Made by a program: the position numbers and the translations under genes
NCBI GenBank assembly: GCA_023411615.1
Contig: JAEYOR010000026.1
Coordinates: 1-17,057, forward strand
DNA from: Actinomycetes bacterium
GTDB taxonomy: Bacteria; Actinomycetota; Actinomycetes; Actinomycetales; Demequinaceae
DNA length: 17,057 nucleotides
Direction: 5' to 3'
Notes under the pieces: generated by a model
What the model was told of the DNA's origin: nothing
What the model saw: the letters and a program-made list of their open reading frames with translations, nothing else
Databases searched by the model: none
Part shown: piece after piece, positions 7,991-16,118 of the stretch
How the letters are laid out: each line of letters opens with the position of its first letter
Position numbering within the stretch: the first letter of the stretch is position 1

Positions 7991-7996
7991 TAGATT
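7991..7996 (+). promoter_or_regulatory. Leaderless promoter -10 element (TAGATT) for the LuxR-type regulator
   Basis: TAGATT fits the actinobacterial TAnnnT -10 and ends 6 nt before the ATG at 8003, so transcription would start at or next to the start codon. There is no Shine-Dalgarno sequence, which fits a leaderless mRNA. Confidence 0.6.
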
Positions 7997-8002
7997 CTTG
8001 TC

Positions 8003-8845
8003 ATGTCGCAGGCCGACGCACTCGCTGCAGCCGATTACGCAGCTGTGCTGTCCATGCTTGAGCGTGCCGCCGCCGCGCGAGATCGGGCTGGCTTTGGACT
8101 CGCGGTATGCAAGTCGCTGTACGACATGCTGTCCCCGTGCGTCTCGGTCTCATACACAGAATCAAGTGACGACGCCGCCCGAGCTGCTGCCGTCATTGTC
8201 CCCATGCCGAAGTCCTCTTGGTTTACTGAGTATCAGAGTGTTTACGAGGCGCACATGAGCGAGAACCCGGTATTTGCGCTGGCCGTGCGCGGCGGAGGTC
8301 GCCTCGAATGCGCCACGGCGTGGACCGACGTGGATCCGGAGGGCAGCTTCGCGGGTAGCGAGTTGTACCGCTCGTTTTATGCACCGAACGGGATTCATAG
8401 CCAGATTGCGGTGACGGTCCCGGTGGAGCACGGCGGCATTGCCGGGCTTGCGGTCAATCGCGACGGAACGGGTTTCGATGCGAGAGTACGCGCGATTCTC
8501 AACGCCGCAACTCCCCTGCTCGGTTGGGCCCACCGTCACGTACTTGAAAGCTCTGCGCCGTTGGTTCGGCCGGCTGGGGTGGAGTGGGGCGAGTCGTGGC
8601 TTTACGAGGACGATGCGTCACGGGCCATGCGCGAGCGGCTCCTCGCCGCGGGACTCACCGCACGGCAGACCGACGTCGTTTTGCACGTGGCAACGGGCGC
8701 AACTAACCGGCAAATTGGCCGGACCCTCGGCATCTCACCCGAAACGGTACGCAAGCATCTCGAGAATGCGTACGCAACGCTCGGTGTCACCAACCGGGTT
8801 GCGGCAGCGGCAATCGCGCTTGGCGCGTCACTGGCCTCCGCTTAG
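8003..8845 (+). CDS. LuxR-type transcriptional regulator with N-terminal sensor-like domain
   Basis: 280-residue stand-alone regulator. The C-terminal LuxR helix-turn-helix (about 218-275: LTARQTDVVLHVATG, NRQIGRTLGISPETVRKHL) is complete. The N-terminal 180 residues are not a receiver domain: no phospho-acceptor Asp pattern is present. The segment LYRSFYAPNGIHSQIAV, then GIAGLAVNRDGTGFDARVRAILNAATPLL, resembles the GAF-like sensor half found in some unlinked LuxR regulators. The ligand is unknown. The start at 8003 is supported by a -10 six bases upstream (leaderless). Its stop codon overlaps that of the convergent lipoprotein gene (8842-8845). Confidence 0.9.
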   Translation: MSQADALAAADYAAVLSMLERAAAARDRAGFGLAVCKSLYDMLSPCVSVSYTESSDDAARAAAVIVPMPKSSWFTEYQSVYEAHMSENPVFALAVRGGGRLECATAWTDVDPEGSFAGSELYRSFYAPNGIHSQIAVTVPVEHGGIAGLAVNRDGTGFDARVRAILNAATPLLGWAHRHVLESSAPLVRPAGVEWGESWLYEDDASRAMRERLLAAGLTARQTDVVLHVATGATNRQIGRTLGISPETVRKHLENAYATLGVTNRVAAAAIALGASLASA

Positions 8846-9822
8846 GACGCGAACTCACACACCCAGGAGCCGGTGACCTGCGCACCGGACCGGTCCTTCA
8901 CGTCATACGTGCCCGATTCGAGTCCAGCCGCCACCGTCATCGTGCCGGAAAGATCGAAGCTGTCGCCATCGGCCTCGGCAAAGCGCACGTCTGCCGTATA
9001 GGTGCCGGGGCCGTTGAACTCTTCGGTGATCTCCAACTGAGCGAGGGTGAGGCCGTCAAGCACCTCAACGTTCATCGCAAGCACCGCATACGAGCCCTCG
9101 AGCCCTCCCTCGTCACGGGCGCCCACACAGGCGATCGTCGTGAGCGACTCGACACCCACCTCAGCAACCTGGGCCGCTGTCACCTCAATGCTGATCGTGT
9201 TGCCCGTCGCCGGGATGCTCCCCTCGACCGCCACGCGATTCAGACCCGAGGTCAGCGCTCCGGCGCCGCTGAGATCTCCACTGCCAGCGTCGGCACTATC
9301 AGTTTCGGAGCCCGCAGCAGGCGTGTTTTCCAGGGCAATCGCAGCCGTCTCAGTGAGACCGATGATGGACGCACTCGCGATCGACGCTGGGTCTTGGGTG
9401 AGGACAACGGCCGCGTTGGCACCCGCAGGCGCCCACACCTGGGCGTATGTGTCGCCGGCCGCGAGACCGCGCATGCCACCCGCTCCGGCAGAGATGCCCG
9501 CCCCAGCGAAGTCGTTGTACGCCGCGCTGCTCGTCACGGTGAGGGTGACGGTGTGCTCGCCTTCGGGATCGCTGTAGATGCAGCGTCCAGGCTCATCCGT
9601 CACGACTCCCCAGCCCGTGCCTCCCGCCGCGACCTCCACGTCCGCGACACCGAGCAAGTCGCATGCCGACGCGAGATCGTAGCTAGCGACAACGCCAGCG
9701 TCGGGCGCGGGAGCACCGGCGGCGGCGCTTGCCGGTTCGGCGGTCTCGCTGTCCCCGCCCCCGCCGCTGCAACCCGCGATGAGAAGGGATAACGCGAGGG
9801 CATAGGCGAGTGCGGGTCGCAT
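8842..9822 (-). CDS. Putative lipoprotein (DUF3558-like N-terminal half)
   Basis: 326 residues exported and lipid-anchored: short n-region, hydrophobic core, lipobox LIAGC with Cys18, then a Gly/Ser/Ala/Pro-rich tether (about 19-45). The first mature domain (SACDLLGVADVE, then GRCIYSDPEGEHTVTL) resembles the DUF3558 family of actinobacterial cell-surface lipoproteins. The second (about 195-326) is beta-rich, with Cys in IACVGAR and WVCEF; four mature Cys could form two disulfides. The ATG at 9822 follows GGGAGA on the - strand at good spacing. Function unknown. A structured 5' region (9851-9882) lies just upstream. Confidence 0.87.
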   Translation of the reverse strand: MRPALAYALALSLLIAGCSGGGGDSETAEPASAAAGAPAPDAGVVASYDLASACDLLGVADVEVAAGGTGWGVVTDEPGRCIYSDPEGEHTVTLTVTSSAAYNDFAGAGISAGAGGMRGLAAGDTYAQVWAPAGANAAVVLTQDPASIASASIIGLTETAAIALENTPAAGSETDSADAGSGDLSGAGALTSGLNRVAVEGSIPATGNTISIEVTAAQVAEVGVESLTTIACVGARDEGGLEGSYAVLAMNVEVLDGLTLAQLEITEEFNGPGTYTADVRFAEADGDSFDLSGTMTVAAGLESGTYDVKDRSGAQVTGSWVCEFAS

Positions 9823-9850
9823 GGAATCTCCCGGGGACAGGGCGACGGCG

Positions 9851-9882
9851 CGGCTTTCGCGCCTCAGCGCGAGGCTAAGCCG
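9851..9882. other. Nested inverted repeat upstream of the lipoprotein gene
   Basis: Outer arms CGGCTT (9851-9856) and AAGCCG (9877-9882) enclose inner arms GCCTC (9861-9865) and GAGGC (9871-9875) with a 5-nt loop. It lies 29 bp upstream of the lipoprotein start, so it would fold in its 5' UTR or act as a binding site. Role unknown. Confidence 0.4.
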
Positions 9883-9985
9883 GTTGGCAAAGGCAAGGCC
9901 ATACGCCGTGTGTCGTACCGGGCGGCTTCCGGCTGGGGCATGCGGCCGACGCTCGTTTCGCCCGGCGTGGCCGCGGCGCCCGTTC

Positions 9986-9991
9986 TAGGCT
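9986..9991 (+). promoter_or_regulatory. Leaderless promoter -10 element (TAGGCT) for the GNAT gene
   Basis: TAGGCT ends 6 nt before the GTG start at 9998; no ribosome-binding site is present. Same architecture as at 7991 and 16374. Confidence 0.6.
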
Positions 9992-9997
9992 CGGTTT

Positions 9998-10465
9998 GTG
10001 AACGACGCCCACGTCCCCGTCCGCCAAGCGACCAGCGCCGACGCTGGCGTGCTAGCGCGCTTGCTCACCGATTTCAACACCGAGTACGGCGACGACGTCC
10101 CACCGATGAGCGAGCTCACTTCACGCTTTGCGCAGCTGCTGGATTTGCCGACGTTCGACGCATTCCTTGTGGGCGAACCCGTGTGCGGCTTCGGGACAGT
10201 TTCGCTAAGGCCGTCGATCTACTACGACGGACCCGTGGCGCTGTTGGAGGACCTCTATGTGGCACCGGCTCGGCCGAGTCAGGGTCACGGCAGTGAACTC
10301 ATGAGTGTGCTGCTTGCCCACGCCCGCGAGAGCGGGTGGAGTGCGATTGAGATTCAAGTCGACGAGAGCGACGTTGATGCAATGCGCTTTTACAAGCGGC
10401 ACGGGTTTGTGTGGCGGGATGAAGAGTCCGGTGATCGGGCACTGTTGTGGTGGCGCGAGGTCTGA
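9998..10465 (+). CDS. GNAT-family N-acetyltransferase
   Basis: 155-residue acetyl-CoA-dependent acyltransferase, GTG start. Motif A is LEDLYVAPARPSQGHGSELM (83-102), with Q95-G-H-G-S standing for the pyrophosphate-binding Q/RxxGxG/A loop; motif B is AMRFYKRHGF (128-137). The C-terminal signature SGDRALLWWREV is duplicated in a decayed copy about 640 bp downstream. The start is set by the -10 element six bases upstream and by the absence of any Shine-Dalgarno sequence. Acceptor unknown. It is not closely similar to the acetyltransferase at 5972. Confidence 0.92.
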   Translation: MNDAHVPVRQATSADAGVLARLLTDFNTEYGDDVPPMSELTSRFAQLLDLPTFDAFLVGEPVCGFGTVSLRPSIYYDGPVALLEDLYVAPARPSQGHGSELMSVLLAHARESGWSAIEIQVDESDVDAMRFYKRHGFVWRDEESGDRALLWWREV

Positions 10466-10580
10466 GCAAGGCGCGCCACCGCGGCAAGCCCCACCGCCGA
10501 TCGCGCGCGGCCCGCGCCGTTCGACGCAGGCGCGATAAACCGAACGCAATGAGCATGCTGGAGAGGCTTACGCGCAACGA

Positions 10581-10943
10581 CTACAGCGCCTTCAGCTCCG
10601 CCTGGATCGCCGCGAACTCCTTGTTCATCCTGGTCACGCCAAGGCCACCACCCAGGATGCCCGCCATGCCCTTGCTGAAGTCGACTAGCGTGATTCCGTC
10701 ACCGGCGTAGACGGCGACATTGAACTTGAAGCGTGTTGCGAGTCCTCCGAGAAGAGCCCGACTGACGGCACTCCCTTTGCCATAAACGCCGTTGGCGGCC
10801 GTGCCCTCCTCAAGCGCGTAGCCGCGCCAAGCAAAGAACGCGTGCACTGCGGCTCTCACGGCGTCGGCATCGGCAGTCTCGAAGATGTAGCGCACGGCGC
10901 TCGCATTAATGACGTGGGCGTCCTTGAGCGCAAACTGCGTCAT
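10581..10943 (-). CDS. Conserved-looking protein of unknown function (120 aa)
   Basis: Small cytoplasmic protein without signal peptide or membrane helix. Visible pattern: N-terminal alpha/beta region, GTAANGVYGKGSAVSRALLGG, ATRFKFNVAVYAGDG, then a Gly-rich FSKGMAGILGGGLGV and an amphipathic C-terminal helix (NKEFAAIQAELKAL). This reads like a compact alpha+beta fold seen in hypothetical proteins, but I cannot name it. The ATG at 10943 is chosen because GGAGAGGG stands 7 nt upstream; the frame is open to 11123, but that part is antisense to the acetyltransferase remnant. A possible -10 TAGGCT on the - strand (10988-10993) lies about 45 bp upstream. Confidence 0.75.
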   Translation of the reverse strand: MTQFALKDAHVINASAVRYIFETADADAVRAAVHAFFAWRGYALEEGTAANGVYGKGSAVSRALLGGLATRFKFNVAVYAGDGITLVDFSKGMAGILGGGLGVTRMNKEFAAIQAELKAL

Positions 10944-11015
10944 TGGTGTTCCCTCTCCACGATTTGCGGGCCAGGATCGGCGAGGCCAGCCTAGTGGCGA
11001 CGTTGTGCACGGTGA

Positions 11016-11103
11016 CGCGAGCGTCGCTTCCACGAGCGGCATGGGTACATGTGGCGGGATGGGGCGTCCGGTGATCGCGGACTGTTGTGGTGGCGTGAGG
11101 TAA
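11016..11103 (+). pseudogene. Remnant of a duplicated GNAT acetyltransferase (3' end only)
   Basis: Bases 11034-11101 match 10394-10461, the 3' end of the intact acetyltransferase, at about 84% over 68 bp without gaps. Read in frame the fragment gives RFHERHGYMWRDGASGDRG, then LLWWREV, against RFYKRHGFVWRDEESGDRA, then LLWWREV. Just upstream, the alignment with codons for DA-RF needs a frameshift, the rest of the gene is missing, and the stop codon is lost. Substitutions are partly synonymous, so the copy was probably once functional. Confidence 0.7.
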
Positions 11104-11119
11104 GAGCCAACACGTGGCG

Positions 11120-12196
11120 TCACTCCAACTCGAAGTCAGCGCGGTTGCGGTCGATGGCCGCGATGGAGTCGATGTCTTGCGAGCCAACCCACGCCGATCC
11201 CTTCCAATGGAACCGCGTGTCCTCCAGTTCGGGAACGCCAATCTGCGCCTCCGCGATTGCCGCCTGTCCTTCCGCCTCGGTCAACCATGTGAACAGCTGC
11301 ACGGCCTCGTCGTTCATGCCAGCGTCGGCTCTAATGCCCACGTACACGTCCGCGAAGGACCAACTGCCTCCCGGAAAGAAGTCCGCAACCGCCCATTTGG
11401 CATTGCCCACGTCCGCAGTACCTAGCGCTGCAACCATGACGTTGCGAATTCCCGGGGTACATGGCGTGACCGCAAACGAGTCGTCGAGAAGTGCCGCCCC
11501 ACCGCGCCAGTCCCACCACGACTCGCCAGCACTGAGACCGTCCTCGACGGCCCCGTCAAACAAGCCCTGCCTTCTCGCCAAGTCACCTTCTCCAAGACTG
11601 GCCACGTCACGGTCGCCCGCCGACACAGACTGTTGAACTTGGCCCTCCATCGAGGCCCATAGCAATTGGTCGTCGCCGAACCAGGCGTCGCCCGTGATCT
11701 CCCGGTAATCCCTTCCCACAGCGAGAAATTGGTCCCACCCGCCTCCGTTGCTCGCCAAGAGACTCGCAAATGCGGTCGGGTCGGACGGGATCCCTGCGGC
11801 CTCGAGAAGGTCCTGACGGAAACAGATTGCCGCCGGATCTTTGGCAATTCTCTCGATGCGTTCAAACGCCTCGCTGGCAATTGCATGCTCACGCGCATCG
11901 GCCGGAAACAGGACCACATCCGCGACGGGGCCAGCTCCGGTAAGAGCGTCGGCGAGCGTTGGCCGGAACGAACTCGATGGACTCTCCCCCTGGATATCAA
12001 CGACAATGCCCGGACGAGACGTGGCGAACTGCTGGATCAATTCCGCGACAGGTGAGACGGAATAGTCAGCGAACGTGACGGTGGCGGGCGGCGATGGCAC
12101 ACGGGAGGTGGCCCCCGCTTCCGTGGGCGTGGGGTCACTCGACGTAGCGCAACCCACAATGAGCAGCGCCAATAAAGCCGATGGTTGCCACTTCAA
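11120..12196 (-). CDS. Extracellular solute-binding lipoprotein (ABC importer family 1 type)
   Basis: 358-residue binding protein that would capture a solute, probably a sugar or related polar compound, outside the membrane. The lipoprotein signal ends at lipobox LIVGC with Cys16, followed by a Ser/Thr/Pro tether. The body has the family layout: TVTFADYSVSPVAELIQQFATSRPGI, then VADVVLFPAD, AICFRQDLLEAAGIP in the hinge region, and a Trp/Gly-rich WWDWRGGAALLDDS lobe. The start is TTG at 12196: an in-frame TAG lies just upstream, AGGGGG stands about 6 nt before it, and no later start keeps the signal peptide. No permease or ATPase gene is adjacent, so it is an orphan or works with a transporter elsewhere. 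Confidence 0.85.
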   Translation of the reverse strand: MKWQPSALLALLIVGCATSSDPTPTEAGATSRVPSPPATVTFADYSVSPVAELIQQFATSRPGIVVDIQGESPSSSFRPTLADALTGAGPVADVVLFPADAREHAIASEAFERIERIAKDPAAICFRQDLLEAAGIPSDPTAFASLLASNGGGWDQFLAVGRDYREITGDAWFGDDQLLWASMEGQVQQSVSAGDRDVASLGEGDLARRQGLFDGAVEDGLSAGESWWDWRGGAALLDDSFAVTPCTPGIRNVMVAALGTADVGNAKWAVADFFPGGSWSFADVYVGIRADAGMNDEAVQLFTWLTEAEGQAAIAEAQIGVPELEDTRFHWKGSAWVGSQDIDSIAAIDRNRADFELE

Positions 12197-12342
12197 GATC
12201 GCCCCCTAGAGTCCAGAAGGACCGCTGAGTGAAACGCTACTCTCGCGAAGGTGTCGCAGTCTCCGCACGTACTCGGTCACCGTGAGACACGCGTGACACC
12301 CATTTCCGGCAGGAGCCCGCACCACCACGTGGCGGAGCCTTG
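12197..12342. other. Gap between pheT and the solute-binding protein gene
   Basis: 146 bp between two - strand genes. It contains the 8-bp palindrome CCACGTGG near 12327-12334 and a TCACCGTGA dyad near 12277-12286. I see no convincing rho-independent terminator for pheT. A weak - strand -10 candidate (TAGCGT, about 12234-12239) could serve the solute-binding gene. Confidence 0.4.
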
Positions 12343-14964
12343 CTACCTCAGCACAGCCCCGAGCTCTCCCTCAGCCGCCGCAATCACAGCCTTGCGCACC
12401 TCGAGCACCTCGTCAGCCGAAAGCGTGTGGTCGGCAGCTCGCATGCGCACGTTGACCGCCAGCGACTTCTTGCCCCCGCCCACCTGGGCGCCCGCGTAGA
12501 CATCGAACACGCGCGCCTCTTCCACCAGCGCTCCCCCGGCTCGGCGCACCAGCGCCTCGAGGTCACCCGCCAGCACCGAGGTGTCCACCACAAAGGCGAA
12601 GTCCTCCTTGGCCAGCACCTGACCCGAGACCGCCTCTGCCGAGACGATCACGCCTTCGGACGCCGCAATGATCGGGTCCAGCAACACCTGGAACGCGACC
12701 GACCGCGCAGGCAGGCCGATCGTCTCGCACACCTTGGGGTGCAGCTCACCGGCGTGAGCGCACGGCGTGCCGTCCGCCAAGGTGAACACGGCGGCACGGC
12801 CCGGGTGCCAGGGCGCATAGGAATCAGCGCGACGCGTGAGCGTCACCCCGGCCGCATGCGCCACGGTCTCCACCAGCGCGAGCGCGTCCGACCACTCCCA
12901 CGGCAGCGCCTCCTGGTTCCACCCCGCAGGCACGCGCGCACCCGTGAGCACACCCGCGACCATGCGCGGCTGCTCAGGTAGCGCCGCTTCAAGATCAGCG
13001 AGCTGAGCCTCGGTCACGGTCCCATCAACCGGTGGCAAGCCAGCGGAACCGGTGCCGGTCGCCAAGTAGCCGCGACCCACCTCGAACACCGCGACATCCT
13101 GCGCGCCTCGGCCAAGGTTCACCCTCACCGCGTCGAACAGCGTGAAGAGCACCCGCGGGCGCAGCACCGGCTTCTCCCCCGCAAGCGGGTTGGCAAGCCG
13201 CACCAACCGACGCCTCTTGTCGTCCGCCGGCACCAAGCACTCATCAAGACGCTCCGGCGCCATGAACGGGTACGTCAGCACCTCCGTGAGCCCAGCGTCG
13301 GCGAGAGCCCGCGCCACGGAACGACGCACCCGCTGGCTGTGGGTGAGCCCACGGCCAGGCGGGGCCACCGGCAGCACCGACGGCATTGCGTCGTAGCCGC
13401 GCAGGCGCGCCACTTCCTCCACCAGGTCGATCGCCGAGCGCAGGTCCGGACGCCACGAGGGCGCCGTCACCGTCACCTCGCCGCTTGAATCAGCGCCGCC
13501 CGTGCGCAGCACACCACAGCCGATCTTCTCGAGCGACGCCACCACCTCGTCGGCATCGAACTCCATCCCCACAATCCGCGAGGGGAAGTCGAGCGCCATC
13601 GTGATCGCGGGGCGTGCGGGAACGTCAACAATGTCCGTGTACACGTCCTCGATCTCGCCGCCACCGAACTCCTGCATGAGCCGCAGCGCACGCTCAATCG
13701 CGACGGGCGCAAGCGCCGTGTCAACGCCGCGCTCGTACCGGCGCGAGGCCTCGGAGCCCAGCTTGTGACGGCGCGCCGTCCGCGCGATCGTCACGGGGTC
13801 CCAATGCGCCGCCTCGAGCAGCACGTCCGTGGTGGTCTCCGAGATCTCCGTCTCCAGGCCACCCATCACGCCACCCATGCCAACGGGACGCGCACCGTGC
13901 CCGCCCTTTGAGTCACACACGAGGATGTCTTCGGGCGAGAGCACACGCTCCACGTCGTCGAGGGTCACCAAGGTCTCCCCGGCCGACGCTCGGCGCACCA
14001 CGAGCGGTGCGTGCAACGTCGCGAGGTCATAGGCGTGAAGCGGGTGACCGAGCTCAAGCATCACGTAGTTGGTCACGTCGACGGCGAGCGAGATCGACCG
14101 CATCCCCGCCTGCTCAAGACGCTTCTTCATCCAATCCGGGCTCGGCGCCTCGGGGTTGAAGCCTCGCAGGACGCGCGCCGCAAAGCGGTCGCAGCCAACA
14201 TTGCCGCGGATGGGCGCCTGGTCCTCGATCACCACAGGGAACGCCGACGTCCCGGCCGGGTTCGCCACAGCCGTTCCGGTCAGTTCAATATCGGCAGGGT
14301 CACGGAAGGTCGCCCCCGTCGAGTGGGAGTACTCGCGCGCCACACCACGGATCGAGAAGCAGTAGCCACGGTCAGGCGTGACCGTCACCTCCACCGTCTT
14401 CTCATCCAAGCCAAGCAGCGAGATCGCGTCCTGACCGGGGGTGAGCGAGTCGGCGTCGTACCCCAGATCAGCGGACTGACCCGAGGGCGAGGCGAGCACG
14501 ATGATGCCCGTGTGGTCGTCCCCGAGGCCAAGCTCTCGCGCCGAACAGATCATGCCGTCCGACCAGTGGCCGTACGTCTTGCGCCCGCCAATGGGGAACG
14601 GTCCGGGCAGCACGCCGCCAGGCAGGATGCACACCACGTAGTCGCCCTCATGGAAGTTGTGCGCACCGCACACGATGCCCTTTGACGCGGGGTACTCGAC
14701 CTTGTTGTCAGGCTTGTGACCGGGACCTGCCGGGTCATTGTGCTCGCCCACGTCCACGCGGCAGTAGTTGATCGTCTTGCCGTTGGACTGCTCCTCCTTG
14801 ACGATCGACAGCACACGGCCCACCACGAGCGGCCCGGTGATGTCGCCACCGTGGATGCCTTCTTCCTCAAGGCCCACCTTGACGAGCGCCGCGGCAATCG
14901 CCTCGGGAGCGTCGTCAACAAGGTCGACGAACTCGCGCAGCCAGTTCACAGGAATCTTGGGCAT
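12343..14964 (-). CDS. pheT: Phenylalanine--tRNA ligase beta subunit
   Basis: Structural and tRNA-binding subunit of the alpha2beta2 enzyme that charges tRNA-Phe; essential. The 873 residues are slightly longer than typical (about 800-830). Order seen: N-terminal MPKIPVNWLREFVDL, EMAP/OB-type tRNA-binding domain (about 40-160, with CSARELGLGDDHTGI), B3/B4 editing domain (about 215-400), B5 domain (about 430-510), catalytic-like core with RSAIDLVEEVARLRGYD, and C-terminal FDX-ACB anticodon-binding domain (about 780-873, KEDFAFVVDTSVLAGDL). The ATG is 3 nt after the pheS stop, and its Shine-Dalgarno GGAGG lies within the last pheS codons, so translation is coupled. Confidence 0.99.
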   Translation of the reverse strand: MPKIPVNWLREFVDLVDDAPEAIAAALVKVGLEEEGIHGGDITGPLVVGRVLSIVKEEQSNGKTINYCRVDVGEHNDPAGPGHKPDNKVEYPASKGIVCGAHNFHEGDYVVCILPGGVLPGPFPIGGRKTYGHWSDGMICSARELGLGDDHTGIIVLASPSGQSADLGYDADSLTPGQDAISLLGLDEKTVEVTVTPDRGYCFSIRGVAREYSHSTGATFRDPADIELTGTAVANPAGTSAFPVVIEDQAPIRGNVGCDRFAARVLRGFNPEAPSPDWMKKRLEQAGMRSISLAVDVTNYVMLELGHPLHAYDLATLHAPLVVRRASAGETLVTLDDVERVLSPEDILVCDSKGGHGARPVGMGGVMGGLETEISETTTDVLLEAAHWDPVTIARTARRHKLGSEASRRYERGVDTALAPVAIERALRLMQEFGGGEIEDVYTDIVDVPARPAITMALDFPSRIVGMEFDADEVVASLEKIGCGVLRTGGADSSGEVTVTAPSWRPDLRSAIDLVEEVARLRGYDAMPSVLPVAPPGRGLTHSQRVRRSVARALADAGLTEVLTYPFMAPERLDECLVPADDKRRRLVRLANPLAGEKPVLRPRVLFTLFDAVRVNLGRGAQDVAVFEVGRGYLATGTGSAGLPPVDGTVTEAQLADLEAALPEQPRMVAGVLTGARVPAGWNQEALPWEWSDALALVETVAHAAGVTLTRRADSYAPWHPGRAAVFTLADGTPCAHAGELHPKVCETIGLPARSVAFQVLLDPIIAASEGVIVSAEAVSGQVLAKEDFAFVVDTSVLAGDLEALVRRAGGALVEEARVFDVYAGAQVGGGKKSLAVNVRMRAADHTLSADEVLEVRKAVIAAAEGELGAVLR

Positions 14965-14967
14965 TGC

Positions 14968-16113
14968 TCAGACCTCCATTCCGAACTGCTGCGAGAAGCG
15001 CACATCGCCCTCGACCATGTCACGCATGTCCTTCACCCCGTGACGGAACATCAGGGTGCGTTCAATACCCATGCCAAAGGCGAAGGCGGTGTACTCGTTC
15101 GTGTCAATGCCAGCGGCACGGAGCACATTGGGGTGGGTCATGCCGCAGCCACCCCACTCAATCCACCCTGTTCCCTTGCACGTGCGGCAGTTGGCGTCCT
15201 CACCGCCGCACACGAAGCAACGCAGGTCCATCTCCGCGCTCGGCTCGGTGAAGGGGAAGAACGACGGACGCAGTCGCGTCACAGCATCTGGTCCGAACAA
15301 CGCCCGTGCGAAGTGGTCGAGCGTGCCCTTGAGGTTTGCCATCGTGAGGCCCTTGTCAACGGCGAGACCCTCGATCTGGTGGAACACCGGCGTGTGAGTC
15401 GCGTCGAGCTCATCGGTGCGGAACGTCTTGCCCGGGCAGATCACATAGATGCCGCGACCTTCCTTGACGAGCGCTTCACGGCGCTCGATGGCGGCACGCA
15501 CCTGAACCGGCGACGTGTGGGTGCGCAACACGATGCCGGACGTGCCCGGCTGCGCTGATTCACCACCAGGCCCCGTCTCAGCCCCGGCGTCGTCTCGCTC
15601 CCCCGCCGCGACAAAGAAGGTGTCCTGCATCGCGCGCGCCGGGTGGTCCGGGTCGAAGTTGAGGGCGTCGAAGTTGTACCACTCCGCCTCGACCTCTGGG
15701 CCTTCGGCAACCTCCCAGCCCATGCCGACGAAGATGTCGCACATGTGCTCCTGGAGCGTCTCGAGCGGGTGACGGGCACCAAGCGGCGCACGCAGCACCG
15801 GCAGGGTCACGTCAACGGCTTCCTCAACGAGCACACGCTCATCCCGCTCAGCCTCAAGCTGGGCTTGGCGCTCATCGAGCGCCTGCGCGATGCGAGCACG
15901 CGCGCTGCCCATCGTCTTGCCCGCGACGGCCTTGTCAGCCGGCGGCACATCCTTGATCAGACGGTTTGCGAGCGTCAGCGGCGCCTTGTCGCCCGTGTGG
16001 GCAAGGCGCGCATCCTTCAACGCATCCAACGTGGTGGCGGAAGCGATGGCCGCGAGCGCGGCCTCGACCGCCGCATCAACGCCAGCAGCGTCGAGCGGTG
16101 ACAGTTCAGGCAT
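14968..16113 (-). CDS. pheS: Phenylalanine--tRNA ligase alpha subunit
   Basis: Catalytic class II subunit: activates Phe with ATP and transfers it to tRNA-Phe. The 381 residues start with the tRNA-binding coiled coil (about 1-90), then the core: HPLETLQEHMCDIFVGMGWE, motif 2 FRTDELDATHTPVFHQIEG (R232), SFFPFTEPSAEMDL, and motif 3 GMGIERTLMFRHGV (348-361). A Cys set C299-x2-C302-x6-C309-x2-C312 with GTGWIEWGGCGM matches the form common in actinobacterial PheS. A 20-odd-residue Gly/Ala/Glu-rich insertion sits at about 171-193, before IVLRTHTSPVQ. Start at 16113 follows GAGGGG (16120-16125) at 6 nt. Regulation by a leader peptide and RNA hairpins upstream is likely. Confidence 0.99.
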   Translation of the reverse strand: MPELSPLDAAGVDAAVEAALAAIASATTLDALKDARLAHTGDKAPLTLANRLIKDVPPADKAVAGKTMGSARARIAQALDERQAQLEAERDERVLVEEAVDVTLPVLRAPLGARHPLETLQEHMCDIFVGMGWEVAEGPEVEAEWYNFDALNFDPDHPARAMQDTFFVAAGERDDAGAETGPGGESAQPGTSGIVLRTHTSPVQVRAAIERREALVKEGRGIYVICPGKTFRTDELDATHTPVFHQIEGLAVDKGLTMANLKGTLDHFARALFGPDAVTRLRPSFFPFTEPSAEMDLRCFVCGGEDANCRTCKGTGWIEWGGCGMTHPNVLRAAGIDTNEYTAFAFGMGIERTLMFRHGVKDMRDMVEGDVRFSQQFGMEV

Positions 16114-16118
16114 GGACT

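Noticed and set aside
12327..12334. Palindrome CCACGTGG downstream of pheT
   Set aside because: Only 8 bp, arms do not extend, and there is no partner site or promoter context. Listed as gap content only.
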